This document shows positions 35,307-46,600 of a stretch of 64,000 bases of DNA, piece by piece. The notes below the pieces were generated by a model. It searched no databases and was not told where the DNA came from. It saw only the letters and a list, made by a program, of their open reading frames with translations. Position 1 is the first letter of the stretch. Every line of letters starts with the position of its first letter. Source of the DNA: Mucilaginibacter sp. (lineage in GTDB: Bacteria > Bacteroidota > Bacteroidia > Sphingobacteriales > Sphingobacteriaceae); NCBI RefSeq assembly GCF_028288225.1, contig NZ_JAQBOC010000047.1, positions 29,026 to 93,025 on the forward strand, in the 5' to 3' direction. A program made the translations under genes and the position numbers.

Positions 35307-36620
35307 ATGAAAATTGCTGTTATCGGAACGGGCTACGTTGGCCTGGTGACCGGAACTTGTTTAGCCGAAACCGGTAATGAAGTTGTATGTGTAGATATAG
35401 TTGAAGAAAAGGTCAACAAAATGCGTGCTGGCGAAATGCCAATTTATGAGCCGGGCCTTGATCTGTTATTTCACAGGAATATAAAGCAGGAAAGATTAAC
35501 TTTTACAACCAACCTTGCCGAGGCTATTGCCCCTGCAAAGGTTATATTTTTGGCATTGCCCACGCCTCCGGGTGCTGATGGCTCTGCCGACCTGAGCTAT
35601 GTGCTTGGGGCAGCAAAGGATATAGCTAAGATCATTACAGAATATAAGGTGATAGTTACCAAATCAACAGTTCCGGTTGGCACTGCTGATAAAGTTACGG
35701 CGGTAATGAAAGCAAATACCGATGTTCCGTTTGCAGTGGTGTCGAACCCTGAATTTTTACGGGAAGGTGTTGCCGTTGAAGATTTTATGAAACCCGACAG
35801 GGTGGTTATTGGCACTATGGACGAGAAAGCCCGCCAAATAATGGGCGATCTGTATGCACCTTATGTACGCCAGGGTAACCCCATCATTTATATGGATGAG
35901 CGTTCATCTGAGCTGACTAAATATGCCGCCAACTCATTCCTGGCAACCAAAATTACTTTTATGAACGAGATTGCTAACCTGTGTGAGCTTGTTGGCGCCG
36001 ATGTGGATATGGTTAGGAAGGGAGTAGGCGCTGATGCCCGTATTGGCAAGCGCTTTTTGTTTCCGGGTGTTGGCTATGGCGGCAGCTGTTTTCCAAAAGA
36101 CGTACAGGCACTTGCAAAATCGGCCCAGGAAAATAAATATGAGTTTAAGATCCTGAACTCGGTAATGGAAGTTAATGAAACACAAAAAAGACGCCTGGTT
36201 GTTAAACTGCGTGAATATTATGGCGAAGGCGGATTAAAAGGAAAAACTTTTGCGCTTTGGGGACTGGCCTTTAAACCGGAAACTGATGATATCCGCGAGG
36301 CCCCGGCTTTATATATAATTGATGAGCTGCTTGCCGAAGGTGCTAAGGTTGTTGCTTATGACCCGGAAGGTATGCCAAATGTTAAGAAATTACTTGGCGA
36401 CAAAATAAGCTATTCGTCCGACAGGTATTCGGCGCTTGATGGGGCGGATGCTTTGCTGATAATAACTGAATGGCCGGTTTTCAGAACGCCGGATTTTGAT
36501 TTTATGAAAGAAAAGTTAAAAGCACCTGTTATATTTGATGGTCGTAACCTTTATGACCTGGACAGGATGAAAGATAATGGGTTTTATTACAGTAGCATCG
36601 GACGCAAAATAGTTAGTTAA
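35307..36620 (+). CDS. ugd: UDP-glucose 6-dehydrogenase
   Basis: Oxidises UDP-glucose to UDP-glucuronate with NAD. 437 residues: Rossmann GTGYVGLVTG, STVPVGT, NPEFLREG, and the catalytic Cys in YGGSCFPKD. First of four or five co-directional nucleotide-sugar genes: the next gene starts on the very next base after its stop. Together with that enzyme it makes UDP-glucuronate and then UDP-xylose for cell-surface glycans. Confidence 0.96.
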   Translation: MKIAVIGTGYVGLVTGTCLAETGNEVVCVDIVEEKVNKMRAGEMPIYEPGLDLLFHRNIKQERLTFTTNLAEAIAPAKVIFLALPTPPGADGSADLSYVLGAAKDIAKIITEYKVIVTKSTVPVGTADKVTAVMKANTDVPFAVVSNPEFLREGVAVEDFMKPDRVVIGTMDEKARQIMGDLYAPYVRQGNPIIYMDERSSELTKYAANSFLATKITFMNEIANLCELVGADVDMVRKGVGADARIGKRFLFPGVGYGGSCFPKDVQALAKSAQENKYEFKILNSVMEVNETQKRRLVVKLREYYGEGGLKGKTFALWGLAFKPETDDIREAPALYIIDELLAEGAKVVAYDPEGMPNVKKLLGDKISYSSDRYSALDGADALLIITEWPVFRTPDFDFMKEKLKAPVIFDGRNLYDLDRMKDNGFYYSSIGRKIVS

Positions 36621-37607
36621 ATGGCAGGACGTAAAAGAATATTAATAACCGGGGCAGCCGGTTTTTTAGGCTCGCATTTGTGCGATAGGTTTATTGCTGA
36701 AGATTACCATGTTATTGGCATGGATAACCTGATAACCGGCGATCTGAGAAATATTGAACATTTATTTAAGCTGGAAAATTTTGAGTTTTACAACCATGAT
36801 GTTTCCAAATTTGTTTACGTTCCCGGCGATCTGCATTATATACTTCACTTTGCTTCGCCCGCAAGCCCCATTGATTACTTAAAAATACCCATCCAAACTT
36901 TAAAAGTAGGTTCATTAGGTACACATAACCTTTTGGGGCTGGCACGTTCAAAAAAAGCAAGGATGCTGATTGCGTCAACATCTGAAGTATATGGCGACCC
37001 TAACATAAACCCACAGCCCGAAGAGTACTGGGGTAATGTTAACCCTGTTGGCCCCCGCGGTGTTTATGACGAGGCCAAACGTTTCCAGGAAGCCATTACC
37101 ATGGCTTACCATACCTTTCATGGTTTAGAAACACGGATCATCCGCATATTTAATACCTATGGCCCCCGCATGAGGCTTAACGACGGACGCGTATTACCTG
37201 CCTTTATTGGCCAGGCTTTAAGAGGTGAGTCACTAACCATGTTTGGCGATGGTTCACAAACACGGTCTTTTTGTTATGTTGATGATTTGGTTGAAGGCAT
37301 TTATCGCTTATTATTCAGCGATTATGCGCAGCCAATGAATATCGGCAATCCTGACGAGATAACCATCCGCGAATTTGGCGAGGAGATAATTAAGCTAACA
37401 GGAACCGATCAAAAATTGATAAGTCTGCCATTGCCAACCGACGACCCCAAACAGCGCAGGCCTGATATTACCAAAGCTAAAAGCATTTTAGGCTGGGAGC
37501 CAAAAGTTTCAAGAAGCGAAGGGTTGAAAATTACTTACGAATATTTTAAATCGCTTCCGGAAACAGAAATACAGCATAAAGATTTTACATACTATAATAA
37601 AAACTAA
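36621..37607 (+). CDS. UDP-glucuronate decarboxylase (UDP-xylose synthase)
   Basis: 328-residue short-chain dehydrogenase/reductase. Rossmann motif GAAGFLGSHLCDRF, the TSEVYGDP block, catalytic YDEAK (Tyr-x-x-x-Lys), and the family hallmark GPRMRLNDGRVLPAF with Arg residues that bind the carboxylate. These match UXS rather than epimerases. It follows ugd with zero spacing and overlaps galE by one base, so substrate channelling from UDP-glucuronate to UDP-xylose fits the layout. Confidence 0.93.
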   Translation: MAGRKRILITGAAGFLGSHLCDRFIAEDYHVIGMDNLITGDLRNIEHLFKLENFEFYNHDVSKFVYVPGDLHYILHFASPASPIDYLKIPIQTLKVGSLGTHNLLGLARSKKARMLIASTSEVYGDPNINPQPEEYWGNVNPVGPRGVYDEAKRFQEAITMAYHTFHGLETRIIRIFNTYGPRMRLNDGRVLPAFIGQALRGESLTMFGDGSQTRSFCYVDDLVEGIYRLLFSDYAQPMNIGNPDEITIREFGEEIIKLTGTDQKLISLPLPTDDPKQRRPDITKAKSILGWEPKVSRSEGLKITYEYFKSLPETEIQHKDFTYYNKN

Positions 37608-38629
37608 TGGCTAAAATATTAGTAACAGGCGGTTTAGGTTATATAGGGTCGCATACCGTAGTTGAACTTGTAAGCGCCGGGTATGAACCTATAATAGTTG
37701 ATGACTTGTCGAACTCCAACGTTAAGATATTAGATCAGCTGAGCAAAATTATTGGGTTTAAACCAGCTTTTTACCAGTTTGATATTTGTGACGAGCAAAA
37801 ACTGAAAGATTTTACAGCCGCTGAGACTGATATTGATGGCATTATTCATTTTGCAGCTTTTAAAGCGGTCGGGGAATCTGTTCATAACCCGTTAAAATAT
37901 TACCGTAACAATATTTATTCATTGGTTAATTTATTGGATGCCTATAACGGTAAGCCCGTGAAGTTTGTTTTTTCATCAAGCTGCACTGTATATGGCCAGC
38001 CGGATGAATTGCCGGTAACTGAAAACGCACCGGTTAAACCGGCGCAATCGCCATACGGCAATACAAAACAAATAGCCGAAGAGATCTTAAAAGATGCCAT
38101 TATTGCAGGTAACGCCCATAAAGTTATTGCATTAAGATACTTTAATCCGGTGGGAGCACATGAAACAGCACTGATTGGCGAGTTGCCCAATGGCGTTCCG
38201 CAAAATCTTGTGCCTTTTATAACTCAAACCGCTATTGGCAAACGCGAAAAAATAACTGTTTATGGCAATGACTATCACACCAAAGACGGTAGCTGCATAC
38301 GCGATTATATTCATGTTGTTGATCTGGCAAAAGCACATGTAGCAGCTTTAAAGCTAATGGCGAACAATAGTTTTAAAGGTTATGATGTATTTAATTTAGG
38401 AACCGGCAACGGCAATACAGTATTAGAAATAATAGCTGCTTTTGAAAATACTACCGGCGTAAAATTAAATTACGAAATTGGCCCCCGCAGGGATGGCGAT
38501 GTTGAGAAGGTTTGGGGCGATGTGACAAAATCATCACGGATATTAAACTGGACAGCGAAATTAGGTATTGATACCATGATGGCATCTGCCTGGGAATGGG
38601 AAAAATATTTATCGCAAAACCCATTTTAA
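37607..38629 (+). CDS. galE: UDP-glucose 4-epimerase
   Basis: Interconverts UDP-glucose and UDP-galactose. 340 residues: GGLGYIGSHTVVEL, FAAFKAVGES, SSSCTVYGQP, catalytic YGNTK, LRYFNPVGAH and GDGSCIRDYIHV-type DGSCIRDYIHVVDLA. The ATG shares its A with the preceding TAA stop (1-base overlap), so translation is coupled with the decarboxylase gene. Confidence 0.96.
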   Translation: MAKILVTGGLGYIGSHTVVELVSAGYEPIIVDDLSNSNVKILDQLSKIIGFKPAFYQFDICDEQKLKDFTAAETDIDGIIHFAAFKAVGESVHNPLKYYRNNIYSLVNLLDAYNGKPVKFVFSSSCTVYGQPDELPVTENAPVKPAQSPYGNTKQIAEEILKDAIIAGNAHKVIALRYFNPVGAHETALIGELPNGVPQNLVPFITQTAIGKREKITVYGNDYHTKDGSCIRDYIHVVDLAKAHVAALKLMANNSFKGYDVFNLGTGNGNTVLEIIAAFENTTGVKLNYEIGPRRDGDVEKVWGDVTKSSRILNWTAKLGIDTMMASAWEWEKYLSQNPF

Positions 38630-38707
38630 CTTTATAATAAAGGCATACCATTGTATATTGGTACTACAGCCAATAGTATCAACCCAAATAACAATAAATA
38701 CTATCTA

Positions 38708-39760
38708 ATGAAAAAGATAATTATTACCGGGGGGGCAGGTTTTATCGGATCGCACGTTGTACGCCGCTTTGTAAAAAACTATCCTGGTTACAGTATTATT
38801 AACCTCGATAAATTAACCTACGCAGGTAACCTGGCTAATTTGAAAGATATTGAAGATGAGCCAAACTATCAGTTTATAAAAGGTGATATTGTTGATATCG
38901 AATTTATACAAAATCTATTTGCTGATGAACAGCCTGATGCAATAATACACCTTGCTGCCGAATCGCATGTGGACAGGTCAATTACTAATCCGCTTGAGTT
39001 TGTTATGACGAACGTTGTAGGCACAGTAAATCTTTTAAATACCGCTCGCAAGGCCTGGAAGGGCAGGTATGACCAAACCCGCTTTTACCATGTATCAACC
39101 GACGAGGTGTATGGCTCATTAGGCGAAACCGGGATGTTTACTGAAGAAACGGGTTATGATCCTCATTCTCCATACTCAGCTTCAAAAGCAGGCTCTGATC
39201 ATTTTGTAAGGGCTTATCATGATACTTACGGGCTTGATACCGTGATTTCAAACTGCTCAAATAATTACGGCTCGTTTCACTTTCCCGAGAAACTGATACC
39301 GCTTGCTATTAATAACATTAAACAAAAGAAACCGGTACCTGTTTATGGCAAGGGCGAGAACATTAGGGATTGGCTATGGGTTGAGGACCATGCCAGGGCA
39401 ATTGACCTGTTATTTCACAAGGCCAAAGCAGGATCTACCTATAACATAGGCGGCCACAATGAATGGAAAAACATTGACCTGATAAAATTGTTGTGCCAGA
39501 TCCTTGATGTTAAGCTAAACAGGCCTGCAGGTGAGTCTGAAAGTTTGATTACCTTCGTAACAGACAGGGCCGGGCACGATCTGAGATATGCCATTGATGC
39601 ATCAAAACTTAAAGATGAATTAGGATGGGTACCTTCCATTACTTTTGAAGAAGGCCTTGAGAAAACCGTTGAATGGTATCTTGATAATGAAGAATGGCTG
39701 AATGATGTTACTTCCGGTCATTACCAGCAATATTATGGGGAGCAATATAACGATCGCTAA
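38708..39760 (+). CDS. rfbB: dTDP-glucose 4,6-dehydratase
   Basis: Second step of the dTDP-rhamnose pathway. 350 residues from ATG 38708 (the frame runs 19 codons further upstream, but MKKIIITGGAGFIGSHVVRR is the normal start). Characteristic features: AAESHVDRSI, the HVSTDEVYGSLG block with the catalytic Asp-Glu pair, YSASKAGSDH and SNCSNNYGSFHFPEKLIPL. The remaining dTDP-rhamnose genes are not in this window. Confidence 0.95.
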   Translation: MKKIIITGGAGFIGSHVVRRFVKNYPGYSIINLDKLTYAGNLANLKDIEDEPNYQFIKGDIVDIEFIQNLFADEQPDAIIHLAAESHVDRSITNPLEFVMTNVVGTVNLLNTARKAWKGRYDQTRFYHVSTDEVYGSLGETGMFTEETGYDPHSPYSASKAGSDHFVRAYHDTYGLDTVISNCSNNYGSFHFPEKLIPLAINNIKQKKPVPVYGKGENIRDWLWVEDHARAIDLLFHKAKAGSTYNIGGHNEWKNIDLIKLLCQILDVKLNRPAGESESLITFVTDRAGHDLRYAIDASKLKDELGWVPSITFEEGLEKTVEWYLDNEEWLNDVTSGHYQQYYGEQYNDR

Positions 39761-39762
39761 AA

Positions 39763-40503
39763 ATGTTTGGGTTATTTAAAAAGAAAGCAGAAAAAAAGGA
39801 AATCACATTTGACTATAGCTCAATAGCGGTTGATATGCATTCTCATGTACTGCCGGGTATTGATGATGGTGCGCAAAATCCGCAGGAATCAATCTTTCTT
39901 ATAAAACAAATGATAGCGGTGGGAATAAAAAAAATAATTGCCACCCCGCACATTATGGTTGATTATTATAGAAATACTTCCGAAACCATTAATGGTGCGC
40001 TTGAGATACTTAAGGCCGAGCTTGTAAAGGAAAACTTAAATATAGAATTACAGGCAGCGGCCGAACATTATTTTGATGAAACTTTTGAAGCCCGGGTTGA
40101 TGATGGCAAATTGATGGTGATGGGTGACAACTATGTGCTTTTTGAATTTTCATTTATTAGTAAACCACTCAATATGATCCCGGTAATTCAAAAATTACGG
40201 GATCTGGGTTATAAGCCGATCCTGGCCCACCCTGAAAGATACCCTTATATGGACCTGGAACAATTTAAAACACTGCACGATTGGGGTGTTGATTTCCAGT
40301 TAAATACAATATCATTAACCGGTTATTATGGTAAAGAAGCAAAAAAAATTGCCGAAGAGCTGATAGACCATCAACTGATCAATTTTATATCAAGCGATAT
40401 GCACCACCCAAGGCATGCCGAAGCATTTAAAAATGCTTTAAGAATGCCTTACCTTGAAAAGGTACTTTTTGATTATCCGTTGAAAAACACGTTGTTGATG
40501 TAA
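39763..40503 (+). CDS. CpsB/CapC-type tyrosine-protein phosphatase (PHP domain)
   Basis: 246 residues with the PHP metal motifs DMHSHVLPGIDDGA, TPHIMVDYYRN, AAEHYFDE, LAHPERYPY and SSDMHHPRH. Members of this family dephosphorylate the bacterial tyrosine kinases that control polysaccharide export. It starts 2 bases after the rfbB stop and so belongs to the sugar-nucleotide operon, consistent with a role in capsule or exopolysaccharide assembly. Confidence 0.92.
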   Translation: MFGLFKKKAEKKEITFDYSSIAVDMHSHVLPGIDDGAQNPQESIFLIKQMIAVGIKKIIATPHIMVDYYRNTSETINGALEILKAELVKENLNIELQAAAEHYFDETFEARVDDGKLMVMGDNYVLFEFSFISKPLNMIPVIQKLRDLGYKPILAHPERYPYMDLEQFKTLHDWGVDFQLNTISLTGYYGKEAKKIAEELIDHQLINFISSDMHHPRHAEAFKNALRMPYLEKVLFDYPLKNTLLM

Positions 40504-40504
40504 G

Positions 40505-40645
40505 GAATTAATGTACGTATGTGCAAATATGCAGATATGCGGATGAAAAATAAAGGTGTAGATGTAGATATTACATCAAATGGAGCATTTGCACATCCGA
40601 AATTCGCACATTCGCACATCTGCACATCCGAAATTCGCACATCCT
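40505..40645. repeat. Word-repeat hairpin (gcacatctgcacatccg family)
   Basis: Left part: atgtgcaaatatgcagatat variants; right part: tccgaaattcgcacatt and tcgcacatctgcacatcc variants. The two parts are imperfect reverse complements and span the whole gap between two convergent genes, touching both stop codons. It combines the gcacatc word with the ccgaaattcg word. Confidence 0.75.
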
Positions 40646-41886
40646 TACTCATATCTCAAAGCCTCAACGGGATCAAGCCTGGATGCTTTTTTGGCAGGGT
40701 AAAAGCCGGATATTAACCCGATACCGGTACATAAAGCAATAGCACCAAATAACCATTTCCATGGGGTCACAAATGATCCGCTAATATTTACGGCAATCAG
40801 GTTCCCTATTGCCATCCCCAATATAATGCCGCCAACGCCGCCAATGAGGCAAATTACAATAGCTTCTATTAAAAATTGCTTCCGTATTATAGCCGGTGTA
40901 GCGCCCAATGCTTTGCGCAGGCCTATTTCGCGGGTACGCTCAGTTACCGAAACCAGCATAATGTTCATTAAGCCAATAGCAGCGCCAATTAGGGTAATAA
41001 TACCTATTGTTGCCCCGCCAATAGTCATATATGAAAGTTGCCCGGATAATTCCGCTTGTATGGAATCACTTCTTTCTATTTCAAAATTATCATCATTCCC
41101 CACGTTAAGGCTGCGGATGTTTCTAAAAAGCGAAGTAGCTTCGCCGATGCTGGCATCCAGCGCTGCCGGGTTGTTCACTTTTATTGTAATGGTAAATGAG
41201 GTATGCGTAGAGTCTTTAAGCTGATTTGCCTTGACAACCGGAATAACACAAAACTTATCACCCCCAAACCCGGCGCTTGAGCCTTTTGACGCAAATACAC
41301 CAATTACTTTAAACTGATTGTAACCTACAAATATCAATTTATTTATCGGGTCATTATCCTTAAAAAGCTTTTTCCTTATTTCATTGCCGATAATAACCAC
41401 GTTTGTTCCGTGTTCCAGTTCCGAAGCGGAGAAGTTACGGCCAAAAGCTAATTTTTGCCCGTTAGTCACTAAATAGTTTTCGTTCGATCCGCTTACGGAG
41501 ATATTAGGATTGGTTTTTTGATTGCCATATTTAGCGATAGCAGTGCCGGACAACTGTAAGTTTATAGCAATGACGGACGGTAACGAGAACTTTTTCTTAA
41601 ACCTGTCGGCCTGATTATAGCGGATAGAAGGGTAAATTTTTCTATGCCCCCCATTCCCAAAATTCAAACCCGACCCCCTGTTTTGAATGGTAAATGAATT
41701 AGCCCCCAGACCCGCAAACGCATCATTGGTAAACTGTTTAACACCCTCAATTGCCGTTAAAATACCCACCAATGCCATAATACCAATAGCAATAATTAAA
41801 GCGGTAAGCGATGTACGCAACCTGTTGCCCGCTATTGATTGTAAGGCTATTGAAATATTTTCTTTGAAGGAGGTTTTTACGGCCAT
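40645..41886 (-). CDS. ABC transporter permease, MacB/FtsX family
   Basis: 413 residues: N-terminal membrane segment (TALIIAIGIMALVGILTAIE), a MacB-type periplasmic core domain of about 200 residues, then three membrane segments with the FtsX block VTERTREIGLRKALGAT between them. MacB-like permeases couple ATP hydrolysis to lipoprotein or peptide/antibiotic export. The matching ATPase gene is not adjacent; the upstream gene is a peptidase, 121 bp away. Confidence 0.9.
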   Translation of the reverse strand: MAVKTSFKENISIALQSIAGNRLRTSLTALIIAIGIMALVGILTAIEGVKQFTNDAFAGLGANSFTIQNRGSGLNFGNGGHRKIYPSIRYNQADRFKKKFSLPSVIAINLQLSGTAIAKYGNQKTNPNISVSGSNENYLVTNGQKLAFGRNFSASELEHGTNVVIIGNEIRKKLFKDNDPINKLIFVGYNQFKVIGVFASKGSSAGFGGDKFCVIPVVKANQLKDSTHTSFTITIKVNNPAALDASIGEATSLFRNIRSLNVGNDDNFEIERSDSIQAELSGQLSYMTIGGATIGIITLIGAAIGLMNIMLVSVTERTREIGLRKALGATPAIIRKQFLIEAIVICLIGGVGGIILGMAIGNLIAVNISGSFVTPWKWLFGAIALCTGIGLISGFYPAKKASRLDPVEALRYE

Positions 41887-42007
41887 GGTATAAAACTAAC
41901 AAAAAACTTGATGATAAGACTGTTATACCTACCGGTTTGTTACAGACGTATAGCTGTTAATATTTATAGTGGCTGAACGTGTTAAATAATAAGTAATTTA
42001 TTGAAAA

Positions 42008-43438
42008 TTAGTTTTTTTCAGCTAACTGAAGCGCTAAATCCATTTGCACATCCTTATGCTGCAAATAATCCTTGATTGTTGGCACTATGGTATAATCGGG
42101 AATAATCCCCCTGTCTTTATATTTCGATGATTTTACGGCGTTAAAGTATTCCCATAATGGAACATTAACCTTTATATGCGTGTTGGGCAGCTCAAGCGCT
42201 GTTCTTGCCCCTGAAGTATTGCCATGATACCCACCTCCCGTTTCTTCTCCAATAAACTTCACGTTGGGGAACTTTTTGGCAATACTGCAAAAGTCAGATG
42301 TGCCGGAAAAACATAACCCGTTGATCAACACATATACCGGGCTGCTAAAATTATTTTCATGTGGCTGCTGTATAGCAAGCTGCTCATGATCTTTAACCTC
42401 AAATTTTCTTGTAGTAGTTTTAATAGAATCATAATAGGAAAACGGGCGATCAGTAAGGTATGAATTCAATAAGGCCCCGTTGCCATCCTCCCCTCCACCA
42501 TTATCCCTTACATCAATAATCAATTTTTTAATGTGCTTTCCGGCTATTGCCGCAAAAGCATCTTGTAAAAAACGGGCCAGGTTTTCGTTAGTTTTTTCAA
42601 GCTTAAAATTGTGAAGGCTTTTAACAGTCAGCACAGCCACATTACCCGGCTGATAGGATAATTTTAAATATTGTGAAATTGGGATTGGCGCCGTATGACA
42701 ATCGATATTTTGAAAAAGCGCTGCTTGTAGCTTAATATTTCCTTTTTTTCCATCCGGACCTATAAAGCCCACATCAAAAACAGGCTTTTCGCCATAAACA
42801 AGATAATACAGGTAAAAGAAAGGATCATCGCCATCATTCATTTGCGCATATTTACCGGTTTTAATGCTCCCATCTGATGGAATGTACCCCAATAACTTCC
42901 CCCTGAGCTTATTAACGCTAACATGATCAATGGTGGTGATCTCTGACCCGGCTATAAGGCCTTTGGTATTGCAGGTGATATAGGCTTTTGTACCTATCAG
43001 GCGCAACATCAAAGGGGAAAATTTAGCCTGCGCAATTAACCCCTTTATTGCATCACCAGGTAGAAAAGCAGATGTATGCTCATCTTCAATTTCGCTCACA
43101 ATATTGCACACCATGGCATAATAAGTTATTAGCGTCATCGGATGCTCCAGTTGTTCACTGCAGCTTTCAAATAATTGATCCATTTGCTTTTTGGTCTTAT
43201 ATCGGTATAGTCCGCCATGTAATTTTTGCAGCGAATCTTTGAGAATCGCAAGATCCTGTTTTAGTAGCCCGGCATCTATTATTTTAGCTGCATCATTCGC
43301 AGACTGCGCGAAAGAAACTGTGACTACTGTAAATAAAAGGATAAAGGCCAGTAGTCTTTTTTTATACTGAAAACAATAGTTCTCATCGCCCGCCTTGGGG
43401 GTCAGTTGTAAGGTGATGCCAATTCTTCTCATGTTCAA
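42008..43438 (-). CDS. S41-family peptidase (C-terminal-processing-protease-like)
   Basis: 476 residues. A hydrophobic export segment at about residues 28-45 (KKRLLAFILLFTVVTVSFAQ) is preceded by an unusually long 27-residue N-region, so the true start may be an alternative codon downstream. The peptidase fold shows LIIDVRDNGGGEDGNG and NGLCFSGTSDFC with the catalytic Ser in CFSGTS, then FIGEETGGGYHGNTSG. No PDZ domain stands out. Extracytoplasmic peptidase of unknown substrate. Confidence 0.85.
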   Translation of the reverse strand: MNMRRIGITLQLTPKAGDENYCFQYKKRLLAFILLFTVVTVSFAQSANDAAKIIDAGLLKQDLAILKDSLQKLHGGLYRYKTKKQMDQLFESCSEQLEHPMTLITYYAMVCNIVSEIEDEHTSAFLPGDAIKGLIAQAKFSPLMLRLIGTKAYITCNTKGLIAGSEITTIDHVSVNKLRGKLLGYIPSDGSIKTGKYAQMNDGDDPFFYLYYLVYGEKPVFDVGFIGPDGKKGNIKLQAALFQNIDCHTAPIPISQYLKLSYQPGNVAVLTVKSLHNFKLEKTNENLARFLQDAFAAIAGKHIKKLIIDVRDNGGGEDGNGALLNSYLTDRPFSYYDSIKTTTRKFEVKDHEQLAIQQPHENNFSSPVYVLINGLCFSGTSDFCSIAKKFPNVKFIGEETGGGYHGNTSGARTALELPNTHIKVNVPLWEYFNAVKSSKYKDRGIIPDYTIVPTIKDYLQHKDVQMDLALQLAEKN

Positions 43439-43615
43439 CCATTTTTTAATTCACGTCAAATATAGTACTATTTATAACATAGTACTATAACTTAATTGGA
43501 AATACACTTTATGATTTCGAATTATTATGAAGAATATTGAAGAAATGTCATGAAAGAAGGTGTGCTCAACCCTGAGATATTTTCAACTTAAAAGAGAACA
43601 GGAGCCGTATTATCC

Positions 43616-46600
43616 CTACGCCAAAGCCGAAGGCAGGCTTAAGTAAAAGGTAGTGCCTTCGCCAAGCTGGGTTTCAAACCAAACTTTGCCCCCGGCATTT
43701 TCAATGGAATTTTTAACAAAGGCTAATCCAAGCCCGGTGCCTGAGCTTTTAGTAGTAAAATTGGGCTCAAAGATCTTTTCCCTTAAATTTTCGGGAATAC
43801 CATTGCCATTATCTTTTATAGTGAGCAAAATATTTTTATTGGTTACCAGGTAGTTTATTTCAATTAAGCCAAACCTGTATGAGGGAGCTGCCTCAATTGC
43901 ATTTTTTAACAAATTATTAAAGCATCGTAGCAGCTGGTCGCGGTCGGCATTTATAATAAAAGGGGTTTCGGGCCTTGGGTACACAATTTTAACGTTATCC
44001 ATTTGCTTAAAAATGGTGACCGCCTGGGTTAGCACATCAAAAATATTTATGCGTTCAAGCTTGGTATCGGGCATTTTTGCAAAAGCCGAAAATTCGGAGG
44101 CGATGTTCGATAAGCTTTCTATCTGCTCAACAAATGATTTGCTGAACCTTTCAAACTTCTGATCAAACTTAGGATCTTTATCTTTCCATGATTTATCAAG
44201 CAATTGCAGCCCAAGTTTTAACGGCGTTAAAGGGTTTTTAATTTCATGTGCTACCTGTTTAGCCATTTCGCGCCAGGCGCTTTCTCTTTCACTTTGAGCC
44301 AGCTTTTGCGCACTATTTTCAAGTGCGGCTATCATTTTATTATACTCCTTTACCAATGCACCAATCTCGTCATTACGGTCCCAGCGAATGGGTTCATTCT
44401 TTTTGCCATAAGTTGTTTTACTTAAGCTGAACTGAATGAAGCTTAGGGGCGCCGTTATCTGTCTTGCAATTATAACTGCTAACAGGCCAATAGCTATAAA
44501 AATTAAAGCATAAACATTTATCATTATATTTAATAATGATCCGATGCGCTCTTTATAGTCAGCCTCGTTACTGAAATACGGCAGCTGTAAATAGGCTATT
44601 GTTTCGTTTTTTGAATTTCGAACCGGCACATAGGCCGCCTTATAACTAAGCTTTCCAATAATTTCATCATTAACAAATTCCGACCTTTGAAACTTACTTA
44701 AGTATATAAAAGCCAGGGCATTCATATGCCTTGTTATTAAACCAACCTCGTAAATTTTCGGCTGGGTGTTAATCAGCTCCAAGCCATTAGTATCAAACAA
44801 GGTAAGGTCGGCAGAGTAAGTATTGGCAAAATCATTAAAATTCACCTGGCTTTCCTCACTAATGTTTGACAAGTACTTATTATAGGAGCTGCTTTCAAAT
44901 GCACTGGCTATGCGGGTTATTTTTTCCCTTATGGTTTTTTCCTGCTGAGTTTGATATTGGGTACTTATTGAAAAAAAAGTAATAAAACCAACGGCTATCA
45001 GGGTGGCTACAACAGTAACTATCATTGAAAACTGAATACGCGTTTTGTATAATATCAGGTCGAAATTTAATCTGAAATTCCACCTTATCCTATCGTTTTT
45101 TATATTGAATATTTTAATCCTGATCCATAGCCAGCTGGTTAATAATATCAAACAGCTAAACAGCAAAAAAACTACAAAAAAGAAGGTGATAGAAGTAATG
45201 CCCAAAAACAGCAGATTTTGCTCTTTGCTTACTATAATTAAGTTACGTTCGCTAGGTTTATAAATTAAATGATTGTAAGTAGTAAACCGCGAATACCATT
45301 CGGGCTGTCTGCCTTTGGTAGTTTTAGTTACATATTTTTTTAGCTGGCCCTGAAGGCTATTATTTTCGAGGTTATAAACATAAGATCCGCTTTGTGTTAC
45401 CAGCTTATTATCATTATAAAATGCGTACGAGTAGTTTTTAAACTCATCGTCCCGGCTAATCTGCCCGTCAATTAAAAGATCAGGAAAAGAGGCATAAGTT
45501 TGCAGCGGTTTAGACTTAAGCTCAACAACTATAGTCCCAAGGCTTACATCATTTTGAGCGATGGGCAGAATGGCAAAATAATTCTGAAATCCAAATGATT
45601 CATTTACACGATAAAAGAAATCTGAAACTTTAAATGAACTATAAAGCACAAGATCTTTAAATACCCCTAACGAATAATTTCTATCATTAGATAGCGGCTG
45701 ATCTTTGCTGTCAAATTCATGTACATTAAAATCGTACTTTGATAAATATCCGTTAAAATACAGCTTCTGCAGGCGGGTCTTTATATAATTTGTATTCCGG
45801 ACCGTATCTGTAAAATATTCAATTATAGATGGATCTGAAATTATTTGCGGACCGATTTTCTTAAATATAAGGTCGGCATTAACATCATCAGGTATTTCCA
45901 ATTTCTGAATAAATGCTTTCCGGGTTTCTTTCTCTTTTATCGATTCGAAATGATTTAAATTCAGAGCAGATATCAGCGAGCAAACTAATATCATAAATGA
46001 TAATGAAATGGCATTTATACTGCCGCCATGGTACCTGTATGCATACGCCCTTGTAAAAACGAGTATGGCCAACAGAAAATAAAACAGGGTAAAGCCCTGG
46101 TACACGGAAGCAATAACCGTAGCTAAAATAACTGCAATAATTAAAATTAATGCCTTGTATGTATCGGAGATGAGAAGCCTATGGGTTACAGTTAAAAAAA
46201 TCTCATTCAAAAGGTAAAATATAAGGAAGCTAAAACAAAGCATTATAACCCCAAGTGCACTAAAAAAGGAAAGGTTAAGCACATTGCTTACATCAAAGCT
46301 TATTTTTGAGTTTATAACCAGCCCATAAAAAAGATTTAAAAGTAAGGCTGCAACTATAATAAGTATAAGTATACCACACGTTACCAGTAAATAGCTGCCA
46401 ATAATATTGGTAACGTTTTTAAACAAATGCCGCCGCCAGGTATATAAAAAACTTACAAACCAGGTTATAAATAATATATTGATACAAAAATCTCCAAGGG
46501 AGCGGAACGCAGTACTGGAAGCGTATAACAGTGGATCAAAAACAGCAAGTTTATAAGTAAAATCAGGCCAGTTGTAGTATAAATTTATCCATCGTACTAA